64,000 nt of DNA from Caballeronia grimmiae (GTDB taxonomy: Bacteria; Pseudomonadota; Gammaproteobacteria; Burkholderiales; Burkholderiaceae), in NCBI RefSeq assembly GCF_000698555.1, contig NZ_JFHE01000004.1, positions 294,379 to 358,378 on the forward strand, written 5' to 3'. The translations under genes were made by a program, and so were the position numbers. Below are positions 26,620 to 36,071 of this stretch, piece after piece; position 1 is the stretch's first letter, and each line of letters opens with the position of its first letter. Under the pieces are notes generated by a model. That model did no database searches and was not told where the DNA came from. It was given only the letters and a program-made list of their open reading frames with translations.

Positions 26620-26889
26620 TTATTGCCCTTCGCCGAACTTGTCCGCGATCAAGGCGAGGATCGCCTGCATCGCTTCGGCTTCATCCGGGCCTTCGGTTTC
26701 GATCGTCACCGTGCTGCCGATGCCCGCCGCCAGCATCATCACGCCCATGATGCTCTTTGCGTTGATCCGGCGGCCATTGCGGCTCATCCAGATTTCGCAC
26801 TGAAAACTCCCCGCGAGTTGCGTGAGCTTGGCCGAAGCGCGCGCATGGAGCCCCAGCTTGTTCACGATCGTTGTTTCTTGTTGCAGCAT
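26620..26889 (-). CDS. ptsH: HPr phosphocarrier protein
   Basis: An 89-residue HPr. The phosphorylated His15 is in LGLHARAS and Ser46 in KSIMGVMML, the site used by HPr kinase in organisms that have one. It takes phosphate from enzyme I and hands it to EIIA proteins. It lies 36 bases after the mannose-type EIIA gene and before ptsI, the typical arrangement of the Burkholderia nitrogen/carbon regulatory PTS. Confidence 0.97.
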   Translation of the reverse strand: MLQQETTIVNKLGLHARASAKLTQLAGSFQCEIWMSRNGRRINAKSIMGVMMLAAGIGSTVTIETEGPDEAEAMQAILALIADKFGEGQ

Positions 26890-26925
26890 GATGCTCCGGA
26901 ACGCTAGTGGATGAATGAAGCGGCG

Positions 26926-27414
26926 TCAGTGACTGGCGGCTTTGGCGGCGGCCAGATCGGCGCTTGCCGAGCAAGCAGGATCGGGCGAACCGGCGACTTT
27001 CGTCGCGATTGCGCAGGGGTTGAGCGGCGTGGACGCGTCCAGTTCCTGAATGCCCTTCGAACCGCCTTGGAGGATCTTTTCCGACAGCGTGTCGAGCGGC
27101 GTCGCGCGGTAGCAGACGGCGCGCACGAGCATCGGCAGATTAACGCCCGAGAGAATGCGCACGTCGGCATCCGCCAGGCTCGCCGCGATATTGGCCGGCG
27201 TCGCGCCGAAAACGTCCGTCAGCACGATCGCGCCGTTGCCTTCCCTCAGACGATCGATCTCGGAGCGCGCGAACGCGCGGACTTCGACGGGATCGCAGTC
27301 GGGCATCACGTCGATGACGCCGATGCGCGCGGGCAAGCCGCCGTAAATGTGCGCGACGCACTCGCGAAGCGCGGTAGCGAGCGGTGCATGCGCGATGATC
27401 AGAATGCCAGCCAT
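26926..27414 (-). CDS. Mannose-family PTS EIIA component
   Basis: A 162-residue EIIA of the mannose class, with the phosphorylated His9 in ILIIAHAPLA and the VLTDVFGATPANIA segment near residue 68. There is no EIIB, EIIC or EIID beside it, so sugar import through this protein is unlikely. In Betaproteobacteria this orphan EIIA, HPr and EI set follows gshB and is thought to be regulatory. The C-terminal 25 residues are Ala-rich. Confidence 0.93.
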   Translation of the reverse strand: MAGILIIAHAPLATALRECVAHIYGGLPARIGVIDVMPDCDPVEVRAFARSEIDRLREGNGAIVLTDVFGATPANIAASLADADVRILSGVNLPMLVRAVCYRATPLDTLSEKILQGGSKGIQELDASTPLNPCAIATKVAGSPDPACSASADLAAAKAASH

Positions 27415-27639
27415 ATCGGGATTGCTGCCTCTGTGAACGAAACGTCAGAGTTCGCTCGAAAGCGCGCGAGCGTCGCGTGGTGCAAGTGGCACATGCGTCC
27501 GGGCGGTCGGGAAATCAACGGTCGACCGCGCTGCTGAAATGTGATCCAGCCCCAGATGCAAGCCGCCGGGAAGTTGATTGTAACAGTGCCGGCGGCGCAC
27601 GTTTTGCACTGCGCCAGAGACGCGCAGCAGCGCCCCGCG

Positions 27640-28596
27640 TCAGCCGACCGCGCGCTCCAGCGCGTCGATGAACATGCCCGCCACGTCGAAGCCGGTCTGA
27701 TCCATGATTTCGCGGAAGCAGGTCGGGCTCGTGACGTTGACTTCGGTGAGATAGTCGCCGATCGCATCCAGCCCGACGAGCAGCAGCCCGCGCGCCTTCA
27801 GCACCGGGCCGAGCGCCTCCGCGATTTCGCGATCGTGCGCCGAAAGCGGTTGCGCACGGCCAAGTCCGCCCGCCGCGAGATTGCCGCGCACTTCGCCGCC
27901 TTGCGGAATGCGCGCGAGGGAATACGGCACCGGCTCGCCGCCGATCAACAAGATGCGCTTGTCGCCGTCCGAAATCTGCGGGATGAACTTCTGCGCCATC
28001 ACCATGCGCGCGCCGTCCTCGCTCAGCATCTCGATGATCGAACCGAGGTTCATGCCGTCCGCCTTCACGCGGAACACGCCCATGCCGCCCATGCCGTCGA
28101 GCGGCTTCAGAATGACGTCGCCGTGTTCGGCGTGGAATGCGCGCAGGCGTGCGGAATCGCGCGTGACGAGCGTCGGCGCCACGTATTGCGGCCATTCCGC
28201 GATCGCGAGCTTTTCCGAATGATCGCGGATTGCCTGCGGCTTGTTGAACACGCGCGCGCCTTGCCGTTCCGCCATTTCCAGCAGCCACGTCGCGTTCACG
28301 TATTCGAGGTCGAACGGCGGGTCCTTGCGCATCAGCACCGCGTCGAACCTGGCGAGCGATACGTTCTCCGGCTCTTGCGCCGAGTACCACGGAGAGCGGC
28401 CGCTATCGGCTTCATCTCCGACGATCGCAATCCGGCGCACGCTCGCCTCCACCGCGCCGCCCGTCCACGCGAGCTGATGCGGCTCACAGGCATAGAGCAC
28501 GTGGCCGCGGCGCGCGGCTTCGGCCATCATCGCGTAGGTCGAGTCCTTGTAGATCCTGAAGCGATCGAGCGGGTCGGCGATAAAGAGGATGTCCAT
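27640..28596 (-). CDS. gshB: Glutathione synthetase
   Basis: A 318-residue ATP-grasp enzyme joining glycine to gamma-glutamylcysteine. Family stretches are [20 protein letters not shown] at the start, [19 protein letters not shown] near 105, [18 protein letters not shown] near 160 and a C-terminal [16 protein letters not shown] metal site ([13 protein letters not shown]). It follows gshA after 50 bases, making a glutathione operon. A 225-base gap separates it from the EIIA gene, which may carry a further promoter (TACAAT, 27577-27582 on the minus strand). Confidence 0.97.
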   Translation of the reverse strand: MDILFIADPLDRFRIYKDSTYAMMAEAARRGHVLYACEPHQLAWTGGAVEASVRRIAIVGDEADSGRSPWYSAQEPENVSLARFDAVLMRKDPPFDLEYVNATWLLEMAERQGARVFNKPQAIRDHSEKLAIAEWPQYVAPTLVTRDSARLRAFHAEHGDVILKPLDGMGGMGVFRVKADGMNLGSIIEMLSEDGARMVMAQKFIPQISDGDKRILLIGGEPVPYSLARIPQGGEVRGNLAAGGLGRAQPLSAHDREIAEALGPVLKARGLLLVGLDAIGDYLTEVNVTSPTCFREIMDQTGFDVAGMFIDALERAVG

Positions 28597-28646
28597 GTGT
28601 ATTCGCTTGATTGACGCGGCCTGCGAGCTTACCGCAAGCCGCGCAA

Positions 28647-29936
28647 TTAGACCTGAATGGCTTCGGGATCGGTCTTTTCCAGTTCCACCGATGCCGCGAG
28701 CAGCCCGAGCCGCGCGACCACGCCGTACATGTAGAAGCGGTTCGGCGGCGCCGCGCCGGGCTTCGCGTGCGTGTCGGGCAGCGCGGTGTGCTCGAAGCCG
28801 AGCGGCACGAAGTGCATGCCCGGCGCGTTGAGGTTCTGATCGCGCTCACGCGATTCATGCACGCGATAGAAGCCGCCGACCACGTACCGGTCGATCATGT
28901 AAACCACCGGCTCCGCGACCGCATTGCCGACGCGCTCGAACGTATGCACGCCTTCCTGCACGATCACGTCGTGGACTTGCAGCCCTTCCTTCGCGTCGTT
29001 CATCTTGACGCGCTCGCGCTTGGTGAGCGCGGCGACTTCGCTCGCGTCGTGCACGGTCATCACGCCCTTGCCGTACGTGCCGGCATCCGCCTTGATGACG
29101 ACGTACGGCTTCTCGCTGATGCCATACTCGCGATACTTCTTCGCGATCTTCTTGATGACGCCGTCGATGGCGTCCGCGAGCGCTTCTTCGCCCGTGCGCG
29201 CTTCGTAGTCCACGCCTTCGACGTGCGCGAAGTACGGGTTCACCATCCACGGGTCGATCTCGACCATCTTCGCGAACTTCTTCGCGACGTCGTCGTAGCA
29301 GGAGAAATGCGTCGACTTGCGGCGCACGGCCCAGCCGGCATGCAGCGGCGGAAGCAGATACTGCTCATGCAGATTCTCCAGCACCGGCGGAATGCCCGCC
29401 GACAGATCGTTGTTGAGCAGAATCGAACAGGGATCGAAATTCTTGAGGCCGAGACGCCGCGGCGTGCGCTCGAGCGGTTCCAGCACGACCTTCTGGCCAT
29501 CGGCGAGCGGAATCGTCACCGGGCCGTGGATGTTTTCATCGAGCGTGCCGAAGCGGACGTTCAGGCCCGCCTGCCGCATGATGGTTGCGAGACGGGCGAC
29601 GTTCTCGAGATAGAACGCGTTGCGCGTATGCCGCTCGGGAATCACGAGCAGATTTTTCGCGTCGGGGCAGATTTTTTCGATGGACGCCATGGCCGCCTGC
29701 ACGGCCAGCGGCAGCACTTCCTGCGGCAGATTGTTGAAACCGCCCGGGAACAGATTCGTATCGACGGGCGCGAGCTTGAACCCCGCGTTACGCAGATCGA
29801 CGGAACAATAAAACGGCGGCGTGTGCTCCTGCCATTCAAGACGAAACCACCGCTCGATGGCAGGCGTGGCCTCCAGTATTTTCCGCTCGAGATCGAGCAG
29901 AGGACCATTCAACGCCGTAACTAAATGCGGAACCAT
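28647..29936 (-). CDS. gshA: Glutamate-cysteine ligase
   Basis: A 429-residue enzyme of the proteobacterial GshA type that is unrelated in length to the E. coli 518-residue form. It makes gamma-glutamylcysteine. Recognisable stretches are [17 protein letters not shown] near residue 65, [18 protein letters not shown] near 175 and the ATP-grasp-like [19 protein letters not shown] near 285. The ATG at 29936 gives the family start [17 protein letters not shown]. First gene of the minus run gshA, gshB, EIIA, ptsH, ptsI. Confidence 0.95.
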   Translation of the reverse strand: MVPHLVTALNGPLLDLERKILEATPAIERWFRLEWQEHTPPFYCSVDLRNAGFKLAPVDTNLFPGGFNNLPQEVLPLAVQAAMASIEKICPDAKNLLVIPERHTRNAFYLENVARLATIMRQAGLNVRFGTLDENIHGPVTIPLADGQKVVLEPLERTPRRLGLKNFDPCSILLNNDLSAGIPPVLENLHEQYLLPPLHAGWAVRRKSTHFSCYDDVAKKFAKMVEIDPWMVNPYFAHVEGVDYEARTGEEALADAIDGVIKKIAKKYREYGISEKPYVVIKADAGTYGKGVMTVHDASEVAALTKRERVKMNDAKEGLQVHDVIVQEGVHTFERVGNAVAEPVVYMIDRYVVGGFYRVHESRERDQNLNAPGMHFVPLGFEHTALPDTHAKPGAAPPNRFYMYGVVARLGLLAASVELEKTDPEAIQV

Positions 29937-30141
29937 TGATTTCTCGCGGACAGCTTTGCATGGGACCGGCATCGCGCGTCAACACGAAAGCGCCGGCCGA
30001 CAGAGACGAAAGATTGTAGAGCAATTGCTTTGCCTAATTGGGGATGGGCCGCCAATTACCAAGGTTTCCCGGCCTTGCGGCAAGCATTTCGGAGTCGTGC
30101 GCCGCTGGACGAAGAATGCGGCCGGTCGCATGGCAAAAAAA

Positions 30142-30161
30142 ACCCGCCATCGAAGGCGGGT
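30142..30161 (-). terminator. Intrinsic terminator of glnK-amtB
   Basis: Stem ACCCGCC/GGCGGGT with a six-base loop, followed on the minus strand by an eight-T tract (30135-30142). It lies downstream of amtB, between amtB and gshA. Confidence 0.9.
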
Positions 30162-30227
30162 CAAGTCGCTGCGCTCGTTCTTTTCATCGCGCCGGCGCGT
30201 GCCGGTCGCGATGATGTCTTCAGTGCG

Positions 30228-31697
30228 TCATTCGACGTGCTCGCCATGCAAGGTGACGTCGAGGCCTTCGCGTTCCTGTTCTTCGGTGACGCGCAAGCCC
30301 ATGACCATGTCGATGACCTTCAGCAGGATGAAGCTGACGACGCCCGAGTAGATCAGCGTGACGATCACGCCCTTCGCCTGCACGAGCAGGCTGCCGTCGA
30401 AACCGCCGATGTCCTTCACCGCGAACACGCCGGTCAGAAGTGCACCGATGATCCCGCCGACGCCATGCACGCCGAACGCGTCGAGCGAGTCGTCGTAGTT
30501 GAACTTGTGCTTGAGCCAGGTGGCCGACCAGAAGCAGACCACGCCCGCGACGATGCCGATCACGATCGCGCCCGTCACGCCGACGAAGCCCGAAGCAGGC
30601 GTCACCGCAACCAGACCCGCGACCGCGCCCGAGATGATGCCGAGCACCGACGGCTTGCCCTTCGTGATCCACTCCGCGAACATCCAGCCGAACGCGGCGA
30701 ACGCGGTGGCGATCTGCGTCGTCAGCATCGCGAAGCCGGCACGGCCGTCAGCCGCCACCGCCGAACCCGCGTTGAAGCCGAACCAGCCGACCCACAGCAT
30801 CGACGCGCCGATCAGCGACAGCACCAGGTTGTGCGGCGCCATCACTTCGCGACCATAGCCGACGCGCTTGCCAAGGACGATACAGCACATCAGGCCCGCG
30901 ATACCCGCGTTGATGTGAACCACCGTGCCGCCCGCGAAATCCAGCACGCCCGCCGATGCCAGCCAGCCGGTCGGTTCCCAGACCATGTGGGCGATCGGCG
31001 AATAGACGAGCAGCGACCACAGCGCCATGAAGACGAGCATCGCGGAAAACTTCATGCGGTCGGCGAATGCACCGGTGATAAGCGCCGGCGTGATGATCGC
31101 GAACGTCAGCTGGAACGCGAAGTAGACGGACTCCGGAATGGTCGAGGCGAGATGGCTGACGGTGAGCGTCGTCGCCTTGTCGCCCTTGACGTAGGCCAGG
31201 CCGTGCAGGAACACGCGCGAGAAGCCGCCGAGGAACGAGCCGCCCGGCGTGAACGCGATGCTGTAGCCGACGACCGTCCAGAGAATCGTGACCAGGCAGC
31301 AGATGGCGAAGCTCTGCATCACGGTGGCGAGGACGTTCTTCTTGCGGACCATGCCGGCGTAGAAGAGCGCGAGGCCCGGAATCGTCATGAACAGCACGAG
31401 TGCGACGGAAGTCAGCATCCACGCGGTGTCGCCGGAACTGATCTTCGATGAATCGACCATGAACGGTTCGGTCGGCGCGGCGGGTGCTGCCTCGGATGCG
31501 GCCTGGGCAGCCGATGCCGCGTCCGCCGACGAAGCCATCGCCGTATTGGCGCTGGCCGGCGCGCTCGCGGCCGACGCGGCGTCCGTTGCAGGCGCCGACG
31601 CGGCGGCCGGAGCCGACGCGTCCTGAGCGAGAGCGGTGCCGGCGGTCGCGCCGGCAAGCGCGGTCGCCACCAACAATGACATCAAAAAGTTACGCAT
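30228..31697 (-). CDS. amtB: Ammonium transporter AmtB
   Basis: A 489-residue ammonium channel. After a signal peptide (1-24) there is an Ala/Ser/Pro-rich stretch of about 55 residues (25-78) before the first Amt helix (DTAWMLTSVALVLFMTIPGLA), which places a flexible tail in the periplasm. The core shows ALFYAGMVRKKNVL, the GGTVVHINAGIAGL histidine region near 225 and FGVHGVGGIIGALLTG with the second conserved His near 400. It is 30 bases after glnK, the usual pair in which GlnK plugs AmtB when nitrogen is plentiful. Confidence 0.97.
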   Translation of the reverse strand: MRNFLMSLLVATALAGATAGTALAQDASAPAAASAPATDAASAASAPASANTAMASSADAASAAQAASEAAPAAPTEPFMVDSSKISSGDTAWMLTSVALVLFMTIPGLALFYAGMVRKKNVLATVMQSFAICCLVTILWTVVGYSIAFTPGGSFLGGFSRVFLHGLAYVKGDKATTLTVSHLASTIPESVYFAFQLTFAIITPALITGAFADRMKFSAMLVFMALWSLLVYSPIAHMVWEPTGWLASAGVLDFAGGTVVHINAGIAGLMCCIVLGKRVGYGREVMAPHNLVLSLIGASMLWVGWFGFNAGSAVAADGRAGFAMLTTQIATAFAAFGWMFAEWITKGKPSVLGIISGAVAGLVAVTPASGFVGVTGAIVIGIVAGVVCFWSATWLKHKFNYDDSLDAFGVHGVGGIIGALLTGVFAVKDIGGFDGSLLVQAKGVIVTLIYSGVVSFILLKVIDMVMGLRVTEEQEREGLDVTLHGEHVE

Positions 31698-31727
31698 TCT
31701 TCTGGTTCCTCTTATCGCCGATTTTTC

Positions 31728-32463
<736 letters not shown>

Positions 32464-32724
32464 ATGAAGCAGCCCAACGACGTATTCAACGACCTTCAGC
32501 AGAAAATGAGCGAACTGTTTCGCAATTCGCCGGCGAAGGACGTCGAAAAAAACATGAAGGCGATGCTCCAGCAGGGCTTCTCCAAGCTCGACCTCGTCAC
32601 GCGCGAGGAATTCGACACGCAGACGCAAGTGCTCGTGCGCACCCGCGCGCGTCTCGAAGAGCTGGAAAAGCGCGTCGCGCAACTCGAACAGCGGACCGTG
32701 AGCGGCGGCACGTCGCAGGACTGA
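32464..32724 (+). CDS. ubiK: Ubiquinone biosynthesis accessory factor UbiK (BMFP family)
   Basis: An 86-residue protein with the BMFP/UbiK pattern: an amphipathic N-terminal part (VFNDLQQKMSELFRNSPAKDVEKNMKAML) and a C-terminal coiled coil (RTRARLEELEKRVAQLEQR). UbiK trimers help the aerobic ubiquinone pathway through UbiJ. GGGAG lies five bases before the ATG; 30 upstream codons in frame are non-homologous. It precedes comM by about 95 bases. Confidence 0.92.
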   Translation: MKQPNDVFNDLQQKMSELFRNSPAKDVEKNMKAMLQQGFSKLDLVTREEFDTQTQVLVRTRARLEELEKRVAQLEQRTVSGGTSQD

Positions 32725-32820
32725 CACGCCCGCCCTTTTTCTCGTATCCGGCCGGCGAGCCGTGAAGTCCTAGTCTCATTGCCGGCGCGGCTTTTCGGTC
32801 GCGCCGTATCGGGTGAAATC

Positions 32821-34359
32821 ATGTCGCTTGCCGTGGTACGCAGCCGCGCGCCCGCGCCTGGGCGCGCGCCGGAAGTCGTCGTCGAAGTCCATTTGGCCAA
32901 CGGGTTGCCGTCGTTCTCGATCGTCGGCCTTCCCGATCTCGAAGTCCGCGAAAGCCGCGAGCGCGTGCGCGCCGCGCTTCAGAACTGCGGCTTCGACTTT
33001 CCCGTCAGCCGCATCACCGTCAATCTCGCGCCCGCCGATCTTCCGAAAGAGTCAGGCCGCTTCGACTTGCCGATCGCGCTCGGCATTCTCGCCGCGAGCG
33101 GGCAGATTCCGGCTGAATCGCTGGCGCATCGCGAGTTCGCGGGAGAGTTATCGCTGACGGGCGCGCTACGGCCAATGCGCGGCGCCTTCGCGATGGTTTG
33201 CGGCGCGGCCCGCCAATATGCGAGTTCCGATTCGCGCGTCCCCGATATCTACCTTCCACTCGCAAGTGCTGCCGAAGCCGCACTGGTGCCGGGCATCGGC
33301 GTGTACGGTGCGGACGATCTTCGCGCGCTGTGCGCTCATCTCAACGGCGTGCCCGATGCGCGCCTTAGTCCGGTGCAGGCCGCGACGCTTTCAGATGCGA
33401 CCGCCGTTTCATCGCCCGATCTCGCGGACGTGATCGGCCATCCCGGTGCGCGGCGGGCGCTCGAAGTCGCGGCGGCGGGCGGGCATCATCTGCTGATGGT
33501 CGGACCGCCCGGCGCAGGCAAGTCGATGCTCGCCACGCGACTTCCCGGCCTCCTCCCGCCGATGACCGACGACGAAGCGCTGACTTCCGCCGCCATCCTC
33601 TCGGCGAGTTCGATCGGCTTCACGCCCGCGCAGTGGCGTCAGCGTCCATTCCGCGCGCCGCATCATTCGTCGAGTTCCGTCGCGCTCGTCGGCGGACGCA
33701 ATCCGCCGCAGCCGGGCGAAATCACGCTGGCGCATCTGGGCGTCCTGTTTCTCGACGAATTGCCCGAATTCGACCGCAAAGTCCTCGAAACCCTTCGCGA
33801 GCCACTGGAGGCCGGGCGCATCACCATTTCGCGCGCCGCTCAACAGGCGGATTTTCCGGCCGCATGTCAGCTCGTCGCGGCGATGAACCCCTGCCCGTGC
33901 GGTTGGCGCGGCGATCCGGGCGGGCGTTGCCGCTGCTCGCCGGAAATCGCCGCCCGGTATCTGCGCAAGCTTTCCGGTCCGCTGATGGATCGCATCGATA
34001 TTCAGATCGAGTTGCCCGCGTTGTCGCCGGCGGAGTTGTCGGCGCGGACCGCGAAGCGCGGCGAGTCGAGTGCGCAAGTCGCGGGGCGCGTCGCCGTGGC
34101 GCGCGACATTCAGTTGCGGCGGCAGGGCAAGACGAACCGCGAACTCGACGGACGCGAGGCCGACGATGTCTGCCGCCCCGATGCAACCGGCGAATCGCTG
34201 TTGCGATCGGCGGGCGAGCGATTCGGCTGGTCGGCGCGCGCCTACTATCGCGTACTCAAGGTCGTCCGCACGATCGCCGACCTCGCAGGGGCCGAGACGC
34301 CGGATGCGTCGCATGTCGCGGAGGCGGTCCAGTATCGGCGTGCGGTGTCGATCGTCTGA
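32821..34359 (+). CDS. comM: ComM/YifB-family AAA+ ATPase
   Basis: A 512-residue Mg-chelatase-like ATPase. An N-terminal Lon-substrate-like ChlI domain (to about residue 180), Walker A VGPPGAGKSMLATRLPGL near 220, Walker B LGVLFLDELPEF near 300, a zinc-like Cys set in AMNPCPCGWRGDPGGRCRCSPE near 360 and a C-terminal Mg-chelatase domain are seen. ComM is a hexameric helicase that helps branch migration during natural transformation. With comF at 17 kb this is the second competence-linked gene in the window. Confidence 0.96.
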   Translation: MSLAVVRSRAPAPGRAPEVVVEVHLANGLPSFSIVGLPDLEVRESRERVRAALQNCGFDFPVSRITVNLAPADLPKESGRFDLPIALGILAASGQIPAESLAHREFAGELSLTGALRPMRGAFAMVCGAARQYASSDSRVPDIYLPLASAAEAALVPGIGVYGADDLRALCAHLNGVPDARLSPVQAATLSDATAVSSPDLADVIGHPGARRALEVAAAGGHHLLMVGPPGAGKSMLATRLPGLLPPMTDDEALTSAAILSASSIGFTPAQWRQRPFRAPHHSSSSVALVGGRNPPQPGEITLAHLGVLFLDELPEFDRKVLETLREPLEAGRITISRAAQQADFPAACQLVAAMNPCPCGWRGDPGGRCRCSPEIAARYLRKLSGPLMDRIDIQIELPALSPAELSARTAKRGESSAQVAGRVAVARDIQLRRQGKTNRELDGREADDVCRPDATGESLLRSAGERFGWSARAYYRVLKVVRTIADLAGAETPDASHVAEAVQYRRAVSIV

Positions 34360-34711
34360 CTGGGGACCGCGAAAGAATGCTTGTCAAGACTTGACTTATG
34401 CACACGAAGGCGATCTGCACCGGCGCGTGACCGACTCCCACCGCCTCGGCATGCGCATTTCACAGACCATTGATTTTATTGAATTAATTAACTTGCCGAG
34501 AACGAGGGCAAAGTAAGCGCAACCGCGCGACTCGGGCTTTTGATGCCTGCCGCACACTCTTTTCCACAAAGTTATCCACAGATATTGTGGATAGTGAAAA
34601 AAGCCCTGACAAATCCGTGCATTACGCGCCGTTGCTTCGAAGGAACTTTCAGTGCGCGCAGTTGCCGACACACCCTTTTAACTCGGCGTTAACTTAATTC
34701 GAGGCATTCCT
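34360..34711. other. AT-rich convergent intergenic region
   Basis: This gap of about 350 bases lies between two genes that converge, so no promoter is needed for either. It is clearly richer in A/T than its surroundings (for example around 34460-34500 and 34561-34620), holds a perfect GTCAAG-A-CTTGAC palindrome at 34383-34395 and three DnaA-box-like 9-mers at 34561-34595. An open frame at 34396-34671 on the minus strand has no protein-like character. No RNA gene was recognised. Confidence 0.6.
34561..34595. promoter_or_regulatory. Cluster of three DnaA-box-like 9-mers
   Basis: TTTTCCACA (34561-34569), a perfect TTATCCACA (34573-34581) and, on the other strand, CTATCCACA (34587-34595). The consensus is TTATCCACA. 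Three sites within 35 bases in a non-coding AT-rich gap are unlikely by chance at this GC content. No replication initiator gene is nearby. Confidence 0.6.
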
Positions 34712-35302
34712 CTAAAAAAGTTTGAAGGACGTAAAGAACTGGTCGGCCTGCTCGGCTGGCGGCGTCTTGTCCGCGACGATGGCCAGTTGATAGACATGCG
34801 CACCGCGCGCGACGAAGCGTGCCTGAATCGTCCGCGCCTCGCGCTTATCACCGCTTTGGCCCGTTACCCGCATCTCGCTGCCCAGCACGCGGCCACCGGC
34901 GGCAAGCTCGATCTGCGTCGCGCGAGCGTCCGGCCGCGCGTTCACGTTCCGCGCAAGGCCCCGTTCGAGATAGTCGAGCGCCGCGCGCTGGAGTTGCGGA
35001 TCGGCGCTCGGCAGGACGACCGTGCCGACGGCGAACACCGCGTCGTTGGCTTCGGCGGTTTGCATGCGCATCGTCATCGACTGGCCCGCGATTTCGACTT
35101 TGCGTTCCGCCGCGCGGGGCTTCGCGGGCAGCGTCACTTCGTAGCCGTCGTCGTTGTTCTGAATCGTTCGCCAGTCGTAAGAAGGCGTGCAGGCGACGAG
35201 CGCAGTGCAAGCCAGCGACGCGCACACCGCCGCAACCGGCGATGCAAAACCTGCGGCAAAACGGCGCACATTCCCCGCGATGGAAGTTGAAACTCGCTTC
35301 AT
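34712..35302 (-). CDS. Hypothetical lipoprotein
   Basis: A 196-residue protein with a signal peptide ending in a lipobox (TALVACTPSYDW, lipidated Cys about residue 39) and a soluble domain starting near DWRTIQNNDDGYEVTLPAKPRAAERKV. The pattern of a single beta-rich domain resembles small DUF-type envelope lipoproteins of Burkholderia, but I do not recognise the family. The ATG at 35302 gives the intact signal peptide; the open frame extends upstream without similarity. Divergent from the TlpA-like gene, convergent with comM. Confidence 0.8.
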   Translation of the reverse strand: MKRVSTSIAGNVRRFAAGFASPVAAVCASLACTALVACTPSYDWRTIQNNDDGYEVTLPAKPRAAERKVEIAGQSMTMRMQTAEANDAVFAVGTVVLPSADPQLQRAALDYLERGLARNVNARPDARATQIELAAGGRVLGSEMRVTGQSGDKREARTIQARFVARGAHVYQLAIVADKTPPAEQADQFFTSFKLF

Positions 35303-35474
35303 ATCGATCGATGCCAGGAAAAGCATCATTATCGCGCCGCAGCGTCGCCCCTCGTGGCTACTGGCGCGAGCCGTCGACTGTGACGCCGCATTGGGCGATT
35401 GGCGTAGAATGCTTGGCACGTTTCTTTGCGATTGCGCCCGTCGCGGCGCTCGAGTCCGCAATTCGAGGTTCCAC

Positions 35475-36014
35475 ATGTCCCAAACCACCGAAGCCACTTC
35501 CGCACGCGCGAAGAGTCCGTTGCGTTACATCGTGATGGCGCTGATTGCCGGCGTGATCGCGTGCACCGGCTATTTCGCGTTCGGCGGCCAGCAGCGCGTA
35601 CCCGATGCCACGTTCACGCTGCTGTCGGGTCAAAAAATCTCGACCTCGGCCGACCTGAAAGGGAAGGTCTATCTCGTCAATTTCTGGGCGACGAGCTGCG
35701 AGACCTGCATGAAGGAAATGCCCGACATGATCAACACGTACAACAAGTTCAAGGGGCGCGGCCTGGAATTCGTCGCCGTGGCGATGAGCTACGACGCCCC
35801 GATGTACGTCAGCAACTACGCGCAAACGCGCAATCTGCCGTTCAAGGTCGCCATGGACGACGGCAGCGCCGCCAAGCAGTTCGGCAACGTGCAGCTCACG
35901 CCGACGACCTTCGTCATCGACAAGAACGGCAAGATCCTGAAGCGCTATGTCGGCGAACCGACGTTCGCGGAACTCGACGCGCTGCTGGACAAGGCGCTCG
36001 GCTCTGCAGCCTGA
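35475..36014 (+). CDS. TlpA/ResA-like membrane-anchored thioredoxin
   Basis: A 179-residue protein with one transmembrane helix (about 16-36, YIVMALIAGVIACTGYFAF) and a periplasmic thioredoxin domain. The active site is CETC (Cys75, Cys78) in NFWATSCETCMKEMP, and TPTTFVIDKNGKI holds the cis-proline. Such proteins reduce apocytochrome c cysteines or copper-site cysteines. It is monocistronic, followed by a strong hairpin; its substrate cannot be told from the sequence. Confidence 0.92.
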   Translation: MSQTTEATSARAKSPLRYIVMALIAGVIACTGYFAFGGQQRVPDATFTLLSGQKISTSADLKGKVYLVNFWATSCETCMKEMPDMINTYNKFKGRGLEFVAVAMSYDAPMYVSNYAQTRNLPFKVAMDDGSAAKQFGNVQLTPTTFVIDKNGKILKRYVGEPTFAELDALLDKALGSAA

Positions 36015-36032
36015 GCCTCATCGCACGATGAA

Positions 36033-36058
36033 CAACGCCCGCTTCGGCGGGCGTTGTC
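36033..36058. terminator. Bidirectional hairpin between the TlpA-like gene and dctD
   Basis: Perfect 11-bp stem ACAACGCCCGC/GCGGGCGTTGT with a TTCG tetraloop. It separates two convergent genes; a modest T-rich tail (TCGTTTG) follows on the plus strand. Confidence 0.85.
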
Positions 36059-36071
36059 GTTTGTATCGCGT

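Noticed and set aside
34561..34595. The DnaA boxes as the chromosomal origin
   Set aside because: dnaA, dnaN, gidA or parAB are not near; only three boxes are present, and there is no obvious duplex unwinding array.
34396..34671. A 91-codon minus-strand frame in the AT-rich gap
   Set aside because: Composition and hydrophobicity are not protein-like, it has no ribosome site, and it covers the DnaA boxes and the palindrome.
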